The notes under the pieces were generated by a model. The model had not been told where the DNA came from, did not search any database, and saw nothing but the letters and a program-made list of their open reading frames with translations. Position numbers and translations under genes: made by a program. A stretch of 64,000 nt of DNA from Sphagnum magellanicum. Lineage: Eukaryota > Streptophyta > Sphagnopsida > Sphagnales > Sphagnaceae. The stretch is taken from positions 11,686,146-11,750,145 of the forward strand of contig CM038921.1 in the NCBI GenBank assembly GCA_021904315.1. The letters are read 5' to 3'. Positions 12,216 to 22,519 of this stretch are shown here, piece after piece. Position 1 is the stretch's first letter; each line of letters starts with the position of its first letter.

Positions 12216-13585
12216 ACAAGCTTGAAATGTTTGAGCTTCACGTGATGTAGCTCAAAAGTTGTACTAATAATATCACAATCGCCTAAGCTCCAAAGAGAGA
12301 AAATGTGCACAAAATTTTGGTAGATGTAGCTGGAGGAGGAGGTGGCAATGGTCAAGAGTGTACGATAAAATTAGGGTTTTGCTCTTTCTTAACCCCATCA
12401 CCATTGATTAAATTTTTTGTTTTTTTTTAATCTTGTGTGTTGAAACCAAAGATGAACATTTTTGTGCCCTTTTTTGTTCATTCTTATGCACATCCAATAT
12501 TTGTGAATGAGGGTAGGTAATGTTTGGTCATGGATCATTGAGCATTTGCTCATGCATGATCATGCATGGATGGTGTTCATGCGTTCTCAAGTGATCAAGG
12601 AATTTTTTTGGGTGTGTTTTTGACCCCCAACACTAAAATATGCATAACTCGCTCATTTCTTGAGCTTTTTTTTATGATCAAGCGCCCTTGGGTGTGCAAT
12701 TCTTAGCTCTACAACTTGAGATGTTGCTACAATGGAGCAACATCTGAGATGCATCAGCTCTCCAAGCCCTTAAGTGTTCATTCCCTGGCTGCTCTAACCT
12801 ATTTGAAAAAAATCCAAAATCAAAGAACTGCCAGTTACATTGATTTCAAAAACTTCAAAGAATCATTGGGTGTCATGAAAGAACTAGCTGTTTTCTAGGC
12901 AATTATTTGATGTTTTCCCTCAAAGAACAAAACAATTATATATCAGAACTAGGTATTTGATTTTTGATCTCAACTCACAAAACCTCCCTGATACCCATGG
13001 GGTTTGGTGCAGTTTCTAATAACCACCCTCACATTGGTTTAAACATTTTTGACGACTTGTTGGGCATGTTAATGAGTGCTTGTCAAGGCTCATTTTACCT
13101 GGAAAAGTCGTGTTCACACAAGAAATGAAAAACCATGGATGGTGGTGAGTCATGGGACACTTCTGGAAGCAGCATGATACCTATCATGGGGATGCACCTA
13201 ATCTTGGCCAGAAAATATTCATTCACCCTTGATGTCTCATCACTTGTCTAGTGTGTTTTGTTGATGATGAGGATGCCAGATGGGCTTGGGGAGAGAAAGA
13301 GAGAGATTGTACAAAAATGGGTCATCACCAAAAACACTTAATTTCTAGAAAATTTCGGTGAAGAATGTGTGTATTCAAATACCATGTTCTAAACTGTAAT
13401 TCTCTATCACCTAGTTGAGAAGGTTATTCATTCTTGATGCAGGGCATTTTGTTCCATGGTGCGATCTTCCATTCCATGGTAGGATCTTCTAGGTGAGTTC
13501 TTCCATTCTTGGAGTGGGTTGTTCCATTTCCTATAATCTTAGCTATAGGCAAAATCAAGAAATTTTTTACATCTTCACATGGGGC

Positions 13586-13684
13586 AATGCCCTTGGACAA
13601 GGGCATTACCAGAATTGGGCTAGCACTCAACTATTGTCTTTCTCTGCCCTTCCTTCTTGTAATGCCCTTGTCCTTGGGCATTAC
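13586..13684. repeat. Pair of palindromes forming a nested foldback
   Basis: 13586-13607 is a perfect 10-bp-stem palindrome (AATGCCCTTG-GA-CAAGGGCATT in two halves). 13659-13684 has a perfect 9-bp stem GTAATGCCC/GGGCATTAC with an 8-base loop. The two blocks are also inverted copies of each other with few mismatches, so the whole 99 bp can fold in two ways. Confidence 0.8.
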
Positions 13685-13719
13685 CCTACACTTAAACATA
13701 CATAGATCATGAGGCATAG

Positions 13720-13860
13720 GAGGTGGTAGGTTCTTGCACCTACTCCTTAAGAGTGGGAGTGATCTTAGACCTATATAAGTAGGCATAATTTCTCTCTCCC
13801 ATGCTCAAGGAGTGGGTGCATATGATCCTTCATCTCTCTGAGGAGGGAGATTCATGGATG
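13720..13860. repeat. Repeat related to 56.5-57.2 kb
   Basis: 'cttgcacctactccttaagagtgggagtgatcttag' is echoed, diverged, at 56535-56575 and in the tandem units near 57031-57187. Only the shared wording is seen; the family is unknown. Confidence 0.35.
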
Positions 13861-14126
13861 TACAGTGCCCTCCAAATCCGTTAGGAAATAATTTTTTGTT
13901 CAATGCTTTACTGGGTAGCAAAGGAGGTTGTACATAGTTGCTTATTAAGGTGTAGAAACAGGATTCCAACAAATTTGACCTAATGTGGTGGTCATCAAAT
14001 ACATGTGAAATCCATAGGGTGAAGTAAGAAAGCCTCTAGTTTTGTGCAAGATTCAATGGGCTCATGTAGTAGCAGCTAATGTCGAATGCAATGGAGTTAG
14101 TTAATATATTATTCTGACTGTTCATC

Positions 14127-14263
14127 ATGGCTGATGAACAGAATAGTGGCTACTCATCAACAGGAACTCCCATTGAAATTCCAAGACAAGTGTCAAATGA
14201 ACTGCAGCAGCCCACTGCAAGTAGCCCAGATTGTTATGTCACGAACCACACAGCCCATAGGAA
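14127..14263 (+). other. Coding-like fragment of unknown origin
   Basis: An ATG-led frame beginning MADEQNSGYSSTGTPIEIPR has balanced composition, unlike the chance frames around it. It runs into a MITE remnant and a second coding-like piece (14666-14830, containing 'SWLKDARSKFTPQFD') follows on the other side. I do not recognise the protein. It may be a gene fragment interrupted by the MITE or two exons of a small gene; no consistent splice phase could be found. Confidence 0.25.
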
Positions 14264-14585
14264 GATCTTTCCATTAGGTTGTTCTGATGCAGCAGCTTTT
14301 TACTTTTTTTTTTCTAGCTAACTTAGCTTTGCTTACAGTCATCTCATAACTCTATTGGTCAAGGATTGATCAATAGCAAAAGTTGTGAGAGTTGTGAATC
14401 AAATAGTGCCCCACAATAAATTGACATTTGTCATTTTTTTCATGAGAAAAACCGTGTTCCCAGAGTTCTTAACATGTTTAATTTCATATTTTCAAGGCAC
14501 TTGTAGCTCTCCAATGGAAAGTCATTGTCCTTGTAGCAAGAAAAAGATACCTTGTCAGTGGCATTCCATTATGCTGCTCTTGGTC
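14264..14585 (+). mobile_element. Diverged PIF/Harbinger-like MITE (family A)
   Basis: It follows the copy at 19393-19721 in order: 'atctttccattagg', 'gtcaaggattg', 'gttgtgagag(t/c)tgtga(a/g)t', 'catgaga', 'tcttaacatg(t/a)ttaat', 'caatggaaagt(c/g)a(t/c)tgt'. The 5' inverted repeat is readable; the 3' one is eroded near 'cattccattatgctgct'. Confidence 0.65.
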
Positions 14586-14899
14586 TTCTTCTCATCATAG
14601 TTAGATCAAAAGATTGAATAATAATTTTACGTGGGGTTGTGCATCTCTGTTGCTTGCTTCCACAGGTGGACAAGAAGTAACTCAGCATTCCTCAATCTCT
14701 CACCAGAGGCATCATGGCTGAAAGATGCAAGAAGCAAATTCACTCCTCAGTTTGATGTAGCAGCAAACTTGGCCAGCTACTTGCATCAAATGTACTCTCA
14801 TGATCAGTCAAGCTCCTCAGCCTCCCTCTGGAAAAAAAAAAAAACAAAACAAAACACAAAACTCTTGTTGGCAACAGACCACCCTCAGTTGGAAATCTG

Positions 14900-16970
14900 A
14901 CCTCATATTTGTCATGTGGTGGAGATAATTCTTTTGCCAATTCTTTGTAATTTGCCAGTTTGTGTGTATGTATAGAGTACAAGTTGGGTTCTTGAGCAAC
15001 TGCACTGAATGTTTGGTCTAAGTTTTATAGTAACTTTGTATTTTTAGGGTTCATGCAAGATGCTTGAATGGACTGTGATATAACGGAAACATCTCTGTTT
15101 TCATGTAGATTCATTGCTAAGATTTTAGCAAACTACAGTGTGAATATAGCAACATAAGTCATTACAAGTGTAACCATTGCTCTTATTTTTATATATTGAA
15201 AACATTAAAAATGTGTGATGCATTTATACAACAATGTTTTCAACTTATTATTATTGTTGTTATTATCATCATCATCCTTAATACAAACATCGAAATCGAG
15301 TCAAGCAAGCAAAGCCCAAATCTAATATGCATTAGCTTGGTGAAATAGAATTCAACGTATTCTAAGAGGTGCTTGTACTCGTCATTTGCCAACAACACTA
15401 TTCACCAACAATGTGAAGAGATCTTCATCTTGCCCTCTTCCATCAACATGGCCCTTGACTTCTTCAATACAACCCATAGCCTTTAAAATTTGCACATCCT
15501 ATGAGTCTTCTTCTAGCATGAGGACTAGACAAGTTCCCAACATGTGCGTTGAAACTTTTCTATTCGAAATTGGAGCTTGAAATCAAGCTCACACAAGCAA
15601 TGTACACTCATAAAATTCAATATAAAGAATTAAAAGTTGAATCAAGCTATTAGACCATCATCAATATTTTTAATTCATAATAACATTGTAATATCTTAAA
15701 TGCTTTTGTTGCATACGAAAATCAATTAGTGTAATTTTAATGGTCTACAATGTGGAGTGTGAAGCCTAGTGTATCTTATTGCCTTGCCTATGAAATTTTG
15801 ATATTGAGTTAAATTGAAAAGCTCATGACTGAGGATTTTTTTGTTTTTCTTTCCAAATAAAATGAAGGAATGTTTTATAGAGAGGTGCCCTTTACAAACA
15901 AGCCTCATGGCTATCCTTTTTATCCGGGACACCTTATGGCTATCCTTTTGCCCATCAATTTGGGCAAATAGGGAAGTTGATTGACCCAAACCACAATAAA
16001 AGAAATACCAAAAAATTAAATAAAATCATAACAATAAATTTGTGGAAGAATGATTGTTGTAAATAATGTGCCTTTTTGGTGATTCAATTTTTTTGAACCA
16101 TTGGAAGTTGGAACATTATTCATGGGGCTTGTAGATAGGCTACATGTAATTTGATTATCATAGGTTCACATGTTAATTCATTTTAGAGCAAAAACATTAA
16201 CATTTGAAAATTTGCCAATATGGAAATAGAGTAATAAAACCACTTCAATTTATTTAAGAATCCATAGATTGAACCTTATTAACCTATATACAAATAATAT
16301 TATATGTTACCAATCATTAGCACCAATTCAACATATGTCGATTATTTAAACACAAATTTGGCCAAGAAAGTTCATTACATTAATAATAACAAGCATCCCA
16401 ACTCTCAACCTTCAGCCCCGCACCTTAGGGCAAGTGTAAATGTTTGATGAAGTTCCCAAAAAATGAACTCACACTTGGTGAACATTCCTCACCCACCAAA
16501 TGAGAATTCCATGGTTCCCTAGTCTCACCCAAAAGCGGAAAACCCAATTAAACATATGCAACCTTGCTGTAATCAAATTATGATAATCCTTTTTGCCAAT
16601 AAAACAGTCCCAAATGCTCCCACACCCATATTGTAGTATCATGGCAAGTCCAACATTTTAATGTCAATTAAATATTTTATTTTGAAGATTCCAAGTTGAA
16701 AAAAAACATAGTATTCTAAAACGTTTCAAAAGATTCTCTATTTTCCTTCACAAAATTTTCATTCTTTAAAAAAAAACCACGGATACTACGACATGCAGTA
16801 CAAGGTTCACTAAGGACATGAAATTCCTATCTTTGTCAGCTATGTAGGTATCCTTCCTTTATCTGTGGGATAAGAGCTTCATCCCGAGCAAGTGGGAAAG
16901 TTAGTTAGTTGGGCGAGGTACATCCTAACCACAAAGAAGGTATGAAAAACAAAAACACAAATGGGACCAT
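14900..16970. other. AT-rich intergenic DNA
   Basis: No gene, element terminus or tandem array was recognised. A (tta/att) microsatellite lies near 15247-15275. Confidence 0.4.
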
Positions 16971-16978
16971 ATCTTTTA

Positions 16979-17228
16979 GGGGAGGGGGGGGGGGGAGGGG
17001 GGGTTGTGGAGCAATAGTGTACAAGAATTTCTATGGCTACCTTGTGTTCCTCACCATTTTTGGCATAGGCTAATGCCAAAAATGTGGGGCATGAATTGTG
17101 GGGACATGGCTTTTTTTTTATCTATAAATTTGTTTTATTCCTCTTGGGGGGGGGGGGGGATACAGGAATTTCTATGGCTAGGTACTGTTCGTCACGGGGT
17201 TTGGCATCGGCTTATGGCAAAGGCATGA
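16979..17228. repeat. Two-copy tandem duplication, each copy led by a long poly-G run
   Basis: A G-run (16979-17003, with two interrupting A) precedes 'aca(a/g)gaatttctatggcta', then a poorly conserved segment and 'ttggcat(a/c)ggct-atg'. The same order recurs 142 bp on, led by a pure G14 at 17146-17159. Long G-runs are G-quadruplex candidates. Confidence 0.7.
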
Positions 17229-17370
17229 GTTAGTTGGGGGTCAACTTGTACATCCAACAAAACATTAAAAAAACCCCCAATAAATAAAAATTCCCTACAC
17301 GCATGCATACCCACAGGTACAAGTTACCCACCAAGAGTATGGGGGCTAATCACAAACGAGACCAAACCGG

Positions 17371-17395
17371 CGGGGTCGCGGGATTCGAACCCGGA
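17371..17395 (-). repeat. tRNA-like T-arm with perfect B box (SINE or tRNA relic)
   Basis: On the minus strand a 4-bp stem CGGG/CCCG encloses TTCGAAT, and GGTTCGAATCC is an exact match to the pol III B-box consensus. No matching A box or acceptor partner could be found upstream, so this is not a whole tRNA gene. It could be the head of a tRNA-derived SINE or a tRNA fragment. Confidence 0.4.
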
Positions 17396-17756
17396 ACCTA
17401 TTGCGTTTCAGATTTTTTTTCTCCTCTCTATAATTGGTGAATTTGTCACCACAGAAAATCCACATGCCATGCAGAGGCCCGGTCTCTCCCGACCACCCAA
17501 TCGCTACCACATACGAGGTGACAATTCCGTTGGACCAATCCCCGTGGCTACACGATACCCTGAACGTAATCCCTTCCACGCTCCTGATTGGTCGAACTCG
17601 TTACCACACCTCGACCGCACAGTGCGCGCTTGGTGCAGCGCCATTTGCGCGCCTCTGGGCCAAGTGTCGAAACTAGCGCCTGATCTCTGCCCCCTTACCC
17701 ACATCTCAGCCGTCTGTACGATCTCATCGACGGTCGATCCGTGTCCCTACTTCCCG

Positions 17757-17766
17757 TATATAAAAA
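17757..17766 (+). promoter_or_regulatory. Probable TATA box of the Mpv17-family gene
   Basis: TATATAAAAA sits in a GC-rich stretch about 590 bp before the start codon, with pyrimidine-rich sequence 25-35 bp downstream where transcription would begin. This implies a leader of about 560 bases. Confidence 0.55.
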
Positions 17767-17964
17767 GCCCGTCTTCTTCACCTTCGCCCTGTTCTTGTCC
17801 GTGGTTCCGTCGTCGAACCGCTTGCGTGCCCGCTTCCTCGCAGAGGTGCGGTGCGGTTCTGTTTTCCTCTCCTCTAGAACAATTTTGTTGCAGTGCCGTC
17901 GCATTTGCGCGGCGGCAGTAAAATAGCAAAATCCTCTTTTCTGTATTTCAAGAGGAATTTTTTG

Positions 17965-18299
17965 ATGTCTGATTCGATACCTTCGGTTGCAAATCCTGCA
18001 TAATTTTTTTGCATTTTTACAAAGGTTGTTCTTGTTGGCGATCGAAGAACGGTCAAGCTTCGCATGTCTTTCTGTCTCTCTGAATTTTGCTGCTGAACCC
18101 CTGCTTCCTTGTCTGTCTTTCAGCGGGAGAGGTTTTTCCGCGCTTATTGAAGAAGCCGGAATTTTTTTCCTTTGTTTTTTTTGAGATTTTTTGGGGATTT
18201 TTTTTGGTGTTATTGTGAGGGATCTGGGAGATTTTCTTGATAGTTTTTATGTATTTTCGTCTACAAGAAGAAGGTTGCTATTTTTCGGGCTCTTTTTGA
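17965..18299 (+). promoter_or_regulatory. Three short upstream reading frames in the leader
   Basis: Between the inferred transcription start and the main ATG there are three ATG-led frames: 17965-18003 (12 codons), 18064-18096 (10 codons) and 18249-18299 (16 codons). Each closes before the main start codon. If the leader is unspliced, all three would be met by scanning ribosomes and could dampen translation of the main frame. An intron in the leader could remove them; I see no convincing pair of splice sites. Confidence 0.45.
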
Positions 18300-18346
18300 A
18301 GTGCATAGTTCGAGAGCTCGTCGGACGCTTGTGAGACTTAGTTGCG

Positions 18347-21300
18347 ATGGCGGCGGCTGTGAGTCAATCGGGCACAACGAGGATGTTAGGCCAATCGAGT
18401 ACTACTGCTCCGGGTTTGGATCGGCGGCCTTCCTGTAACTACCGGCGCAGTAGGAGTAATATGAGAGGTTATACAGTGCCAGAGAGGGTTTTGTCTGGGA
18501 AGCACTGTTGTTCTTCTTCTTCTGGTGTCGTCGCCGCTGCTGGCCTGGATGCAAAGAGCAGGAGTAGTATATCTGTTTCAATGACGAAAAACGCTTGTAG
18601 AGGAGTAAGTACGCATGTCCTCTTGCCTCTCATAGGATCTGGTCAGTGCTGCACCGTCAGGTGTTCCAACTTGCCAGTAGAATCTGCAAATTCCAGGGGT
18701 TTTGGTAGCAATCACGGCTTGAAGAATCTTCGGTGGACGGAGGAGGACGTTCAAGAATTGTCTGGGAATTCCGATACTACCGTAAGTGGCAGAAGAAGAA
18801 GAAGAGCTGCTATCACGTCTATTATGATCAGAGCTCTTTCCGAGGACATGGAGGCGAATCCGTCGCAGCTGGAAGGAGCTTCTGATGATCAAGCACATGG
18901 CCAAGGATTCGTCAACAACACCTTGACAGACGTCGTTCTGGAAATCGAAGCGCGTCCGCAGCCGATTTCGGCAGCATCGTTTGCAAATAGTAGTAATAAC
19001 AATCAGTTGTCAATGGAGATTGTCATGGGCGGCGGCTCCACATCAGAGGCACAAGTCATGGCTGCGCCTAGGACATACCACCCCAAGCTTGTTTGGTTTG
19101 CGAAATCAGAAGAAGAGGAGAATAAGTACTTGGATAGGGCCATCAATGCCACCTTAACCGGTGCTGCTGTCTCTTACGCCATTACCAAAATTGTCACAGT
19201 CGATCACGATTACTGGCAGGTACTTTACATGTTCAGCTATCCCTGTTACCTCGTGCAATGATGTCTGAACTTCAGATACAGTTCTCTTCAGTGGCTGGTA
19301 GTTTGTTGTCGGGTTACATACTGTAACAATCTGTTGCTGAGTTGCATCTGAGTGACATGATTGAGTGAATATGTATGTAGCTGGGTAAGTAAGGGCATCT
19401 TTCCATTAAGCTGCTGTGATCACAGATTTTGTGACCACAACACGTTTCCATTATGTTTTTTCAAGTAGCTGTGCTCACAATCATGTTACAGTTCTACCGG
19501 TCAAGGAGTTGTGAGAGCTGTGAGTTAATCTGTGACTCTCCATACAATGGCATCATCTGTCCTTTTCTCATGAGAACATATGTTCTCAGAGTTCCTAACA
19601 TGATTAATTACATATTTCACCACAGTTGCAACTGTCTAATGGAAAGTGACTGTTCCTACAACAAGAAATAAAGCCCCATGTGAGTGGCTTTCTATTAGGC
19701 TAACCCAATGGAAAGAGACCCTAATCAGTGGAAGAAAGGGATCTGTTGTTTCTGAAAGCCGAGAGATTGATTATGTGCAGCAGTTGTCTCATTTGGTGGG
19801 CATTTGGTAGTAGTGTTCTCATCCTGTGATATATCATGCATGCAGGGCTGGACAGTTTTTGAGATTCTGAAATATGCACCGTTGCATAACTGGAAGGCTT
19901 ATGAGGAAGTTCTGAAGGTCAACCCAGTGTTGGCAAAGATGATGATCAGTGGAATTGTTTATTCGATAGGTGACTGGATTGGCCAGGTAAGGAGAAAAGC
20001 TCGCTCACATAGTTTTTTTTTCCCCTCCCCCTGGTTTATTTTGTGATATTTTTGTTATTGTATGTGTTGTAATGTTGTTCATGTTGGGCAGTGAGCTATA
20101 GGTGTAAATAAAACGGCCTCAGCAGCAATCCCTCTGGTGGTTTCTTTACAGTTCAAGAAAGTGCTAAATATATTATGCCCTTGCATCATCGTCAGTTTGG
20201 CTGATGAGATGAAGTGGGTTAAGGGACCATCATCTGGAGCCAATCAAATTTTTTTTATCTTTTGATGTGTGCTGAGAGTGAGTCTTGTGTATCTCGTCTT
20301 GCAGTGTGTGGAAGGTAAACCTGTTCTGGAGTTTAGCAGGGTGCGGCTTCTAAGATCAGGCCTTGTGGGGTTCTGCCTGCATGGATCCTTGTCACACTAC
20401 TATTATTATATCTGTGAGGTAAAAATCAACTCTTGCTAGTTTTCTGATATAATTCCTGGTCAATGTGTCATATGTCTTGTGTGTTTTTGCTCATCTTGCA
20501 TGTAGTTGTTATTTTTAGTGGAACTTGTTTCTTTGAGTTGTGATTTCAAAAGCTTTTTGTTTTGAAGTTGATTTTAATTAGCGTGTGTACTCTCTTGTGT
20601 GCAGTATCTCTTCCCTTACAATGGCTGGTGGGTAGTTCCACTAAAAGTTGCATTTGACCAGACTATTTGGTCAGCGATCTGGAACAGTATATACTATGTG
20701 ACTTTGGGATTGTTGCGGCTCGAATCACCAGCTAGAATCTGGAAAGATTTGACAGCCACGTTTTTCCCTCTTCTCACTGTACGTTTCTCTGAACTCAGGC
20801 TTTGGAGATGGCAAGTCCTTCTTTCTAGGTCTTATCAATTGTGCAAACAACATTCTGATTCAGGAGGATTTTACAGCTTAGCTAATACTTTTCCTCTTTG
20901 TGTCCCAATGCAGGCTGGCTGGAAGTTGTGGCCATTCGCACATCTTGTGACATATGGCTTAATTCCAGTTGAGCAGCGTCTACTGTGGGTGGATTGTGTT
21001 GAAATAATTTGGGTCACTATCCTTTCCATGTAAGTGGACATGGAACTTTTACTTTTCTGTCGATCTTGTATTCTTGCATCTGAGAGAGATTGGGGTAAAA
21101 TATTGTTTGAAAGGCTGGATTGTAGTTTCTATGATGAATCTGGATTTGCATTGCTGTTCCTTGGTTGATGTATGATCCTCTGAAGTGTGGGTGGGCGTGA
21201 GCATATTTAAGTTATATCAGTGCAAATGAAAAAAGATGGCTGAAATCTGTACACACTTCTAATACAGTGGTAGATTGGTGTTTTCAGGTTTGCAAATGAA

Positions 21301-21399
21301 AAGGCTGAACAACGCTTGGAATCTGGTGAAAACAATCCAGAGACAGTACTGTTGTTGTCATCTGATACTGTTGAGGAAAATATGACTAATGAGTCATGA
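18347..21399 (+). CDS. Mpv17/PMP22-family membrane protein, plastid type
   Basis: Coding exons are 18347-19219, 19846-19986, 20305-20418, 20605-20778, 20914-21029 and 21288-21399, all with GT-AG introns and consistent phase, giving 509 residues. Residues 1 to about 240 are rich in Ser, Arg and Ala and look like a plastid transit peptide plus a poorly conserved linker. From about residue 245 the protein matches the family I recall as Arabidopsis AT1G52870 and its relatives: 'AINATLTGAAVSYAITK', 'NPVLAKMMISGIVYSIGDW', 'RLLRSGLVGFCLHGSLSHYY', 'WWVVPLKVAFDQTIWSAIWN', 'AGWKLWPFAHLVTYGLIPVE' and 'LLWVDCVEIIWVTILS'. That is the complete four-helix Mpv17_PMP22 domain. These proteins sit in organelle membranes and are thought to form small channels; the substrate is unknown. 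The unusually long first exon and an acidic tail are the only oddities. Intron 1 contains a MITE. Confidence 0.93.
19393..19721 (+). mobile_element. PIF/Harbinger-like MITE (family A), complete, in intron 1 of the Mpv17 gene
   Basis: The 329-bp element is flanked on both sides by TAA (19390-19392 and 19722-19724). Its ends are inverted: the left starts GGGCATCTTTCCATT and the reverse complement of the right starts GGGTCTCTTTCCATT. A 3-bp TAA duplication with such ends fits PIF/Harbinger (Tourist-like) MITEs. The interior is non-coding. It lies wholly inside the intron, well away from both splice sites. Confidence 0.85.
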
Positions 21400-22140
21400 T
21401 AAGGGTTGAAAACACAGAGGTGGTATGTAAAATACCTGTTTACCACCTTCTGTATCATTGCAATTTTTGACAGAATAAGCTCAGCCCTAATGCCCTTTAT
21501 GCAGTTAGGATTGTACAGTAAACATGATTGACTACCTATGTGTTAGATTGGTGTTTGATGTCTCCAATAGTTGTAATAGTACAAGTACAGTTCTTTCCTC
21601 TGAATTCAGGGGGGTCATGGTGGTAGAAAAATCCTGTATTAGGTGAAAGATAAAAGAGTGTGCTATTGAAAGCACCCTCAAGAAACCATTGTTAACTTTC
21701 TGCCCAAAGAAAACTTGTGTGCATTGGGTTCTGTCTGTTTGTTTGCTGTAGCATGAAAGCCACCATGCTCCTTGCCAACTTTTGTGTGTGTGTGTGTGTG
21801 CGTGTGTAGCACCTGTATCTGCAAATGGGAAGTTGACACAATTCCAGCCCATGCATTTTGTGGAAATGTGAGAATATCTCACTTAATTGGTAGAATATGA
21901 ACCTAACCAAACACTGCCTCAAATGGAAGAAAGTCAATTCTATTTCATAATATGCTTAAGAATTAGATCTCTGATGAATTGTATATACACTGTAATGGTA
22001 TGAAGTAAATGTAGTCTGCAATTTAAGCAAACCTTCAAAACACAAATGAATTATACCTATTTGTCTTCTGCAGTTTACTCCAAAAAAAACACTAATAACC
22101 TCCTCTGCAATTCCCTTTGTAAGTTGATGTACCACCCCAA
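21400..22140. other. 3' flank of the Mpv17 gene, no further gene
   Basis: It presumably holds the 3' UTR; an AATAA-type signal is near 21474. A (GT)n microsatellite lies at about 21783-21807. No other coding sequence was recognised. Confidence 0.4.
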
Positions 22141-22158
22141 GTGAGATAACTTCCACTC

Positions 22159-22265
22159 AAGAAATTCCCTTTGTTATGAGATATTGCCCCAAGCAAAAAA
22201 TTTCACTTGAGAAAGTTCCCCTTGTTATTTGAGAGAACTCCCCCAAGCAAAATTTCCCACTCAAG
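22159..22265. repeat. Two-copy tandem duplication, about 52 bp
   Basis: 'agttccccttgttattt' / 'aattccctttgttatg', then 'gccccaagcaaaa-ttt' and 'cac(t)tga', repeat once with about 15-20% divergence. A second simple repeat, 'ccaccctcg(a/g)ttcc', follows at 22398-22512 in three copies. Confidence 0.6.
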
Positions 22266-22519
22266 GCTAGTGCAAAGGCGGTTTTTTGTAGCAGCACCCT
22301 GGTAGGGGTTGGCTTTTACTGGCATGGAACCCTAAATGTTCGGTACAATTCAAGCACCTGGAAAGGCCTTTTTGTCTTTTACACTTTCGACCTCCTCGAG
22401 CTCCACCCTCGATTCCCAAGACCTCCCAAGACCCCGACCTTTCCAAAAGGGCATACCTTTGGACCTCAAGCTTCACCCTCGGTTCCCAAGACCTTCATCT
22501 CCACCCTCGGTTCTGGAGT

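Noticed and set aside
17371-17460. Complete tRNA gene on the minus strand
   Set aside because: A good T-arm is present, but no A box, anticodon arm or matching acceptor stem was found.
17469-17921. 150-codon plus-strand frame upstream of the Mpv17 gene
   Set aside because: It overlaps the probable TATA box and promoter and exists because the region is GC-rich. No domain.
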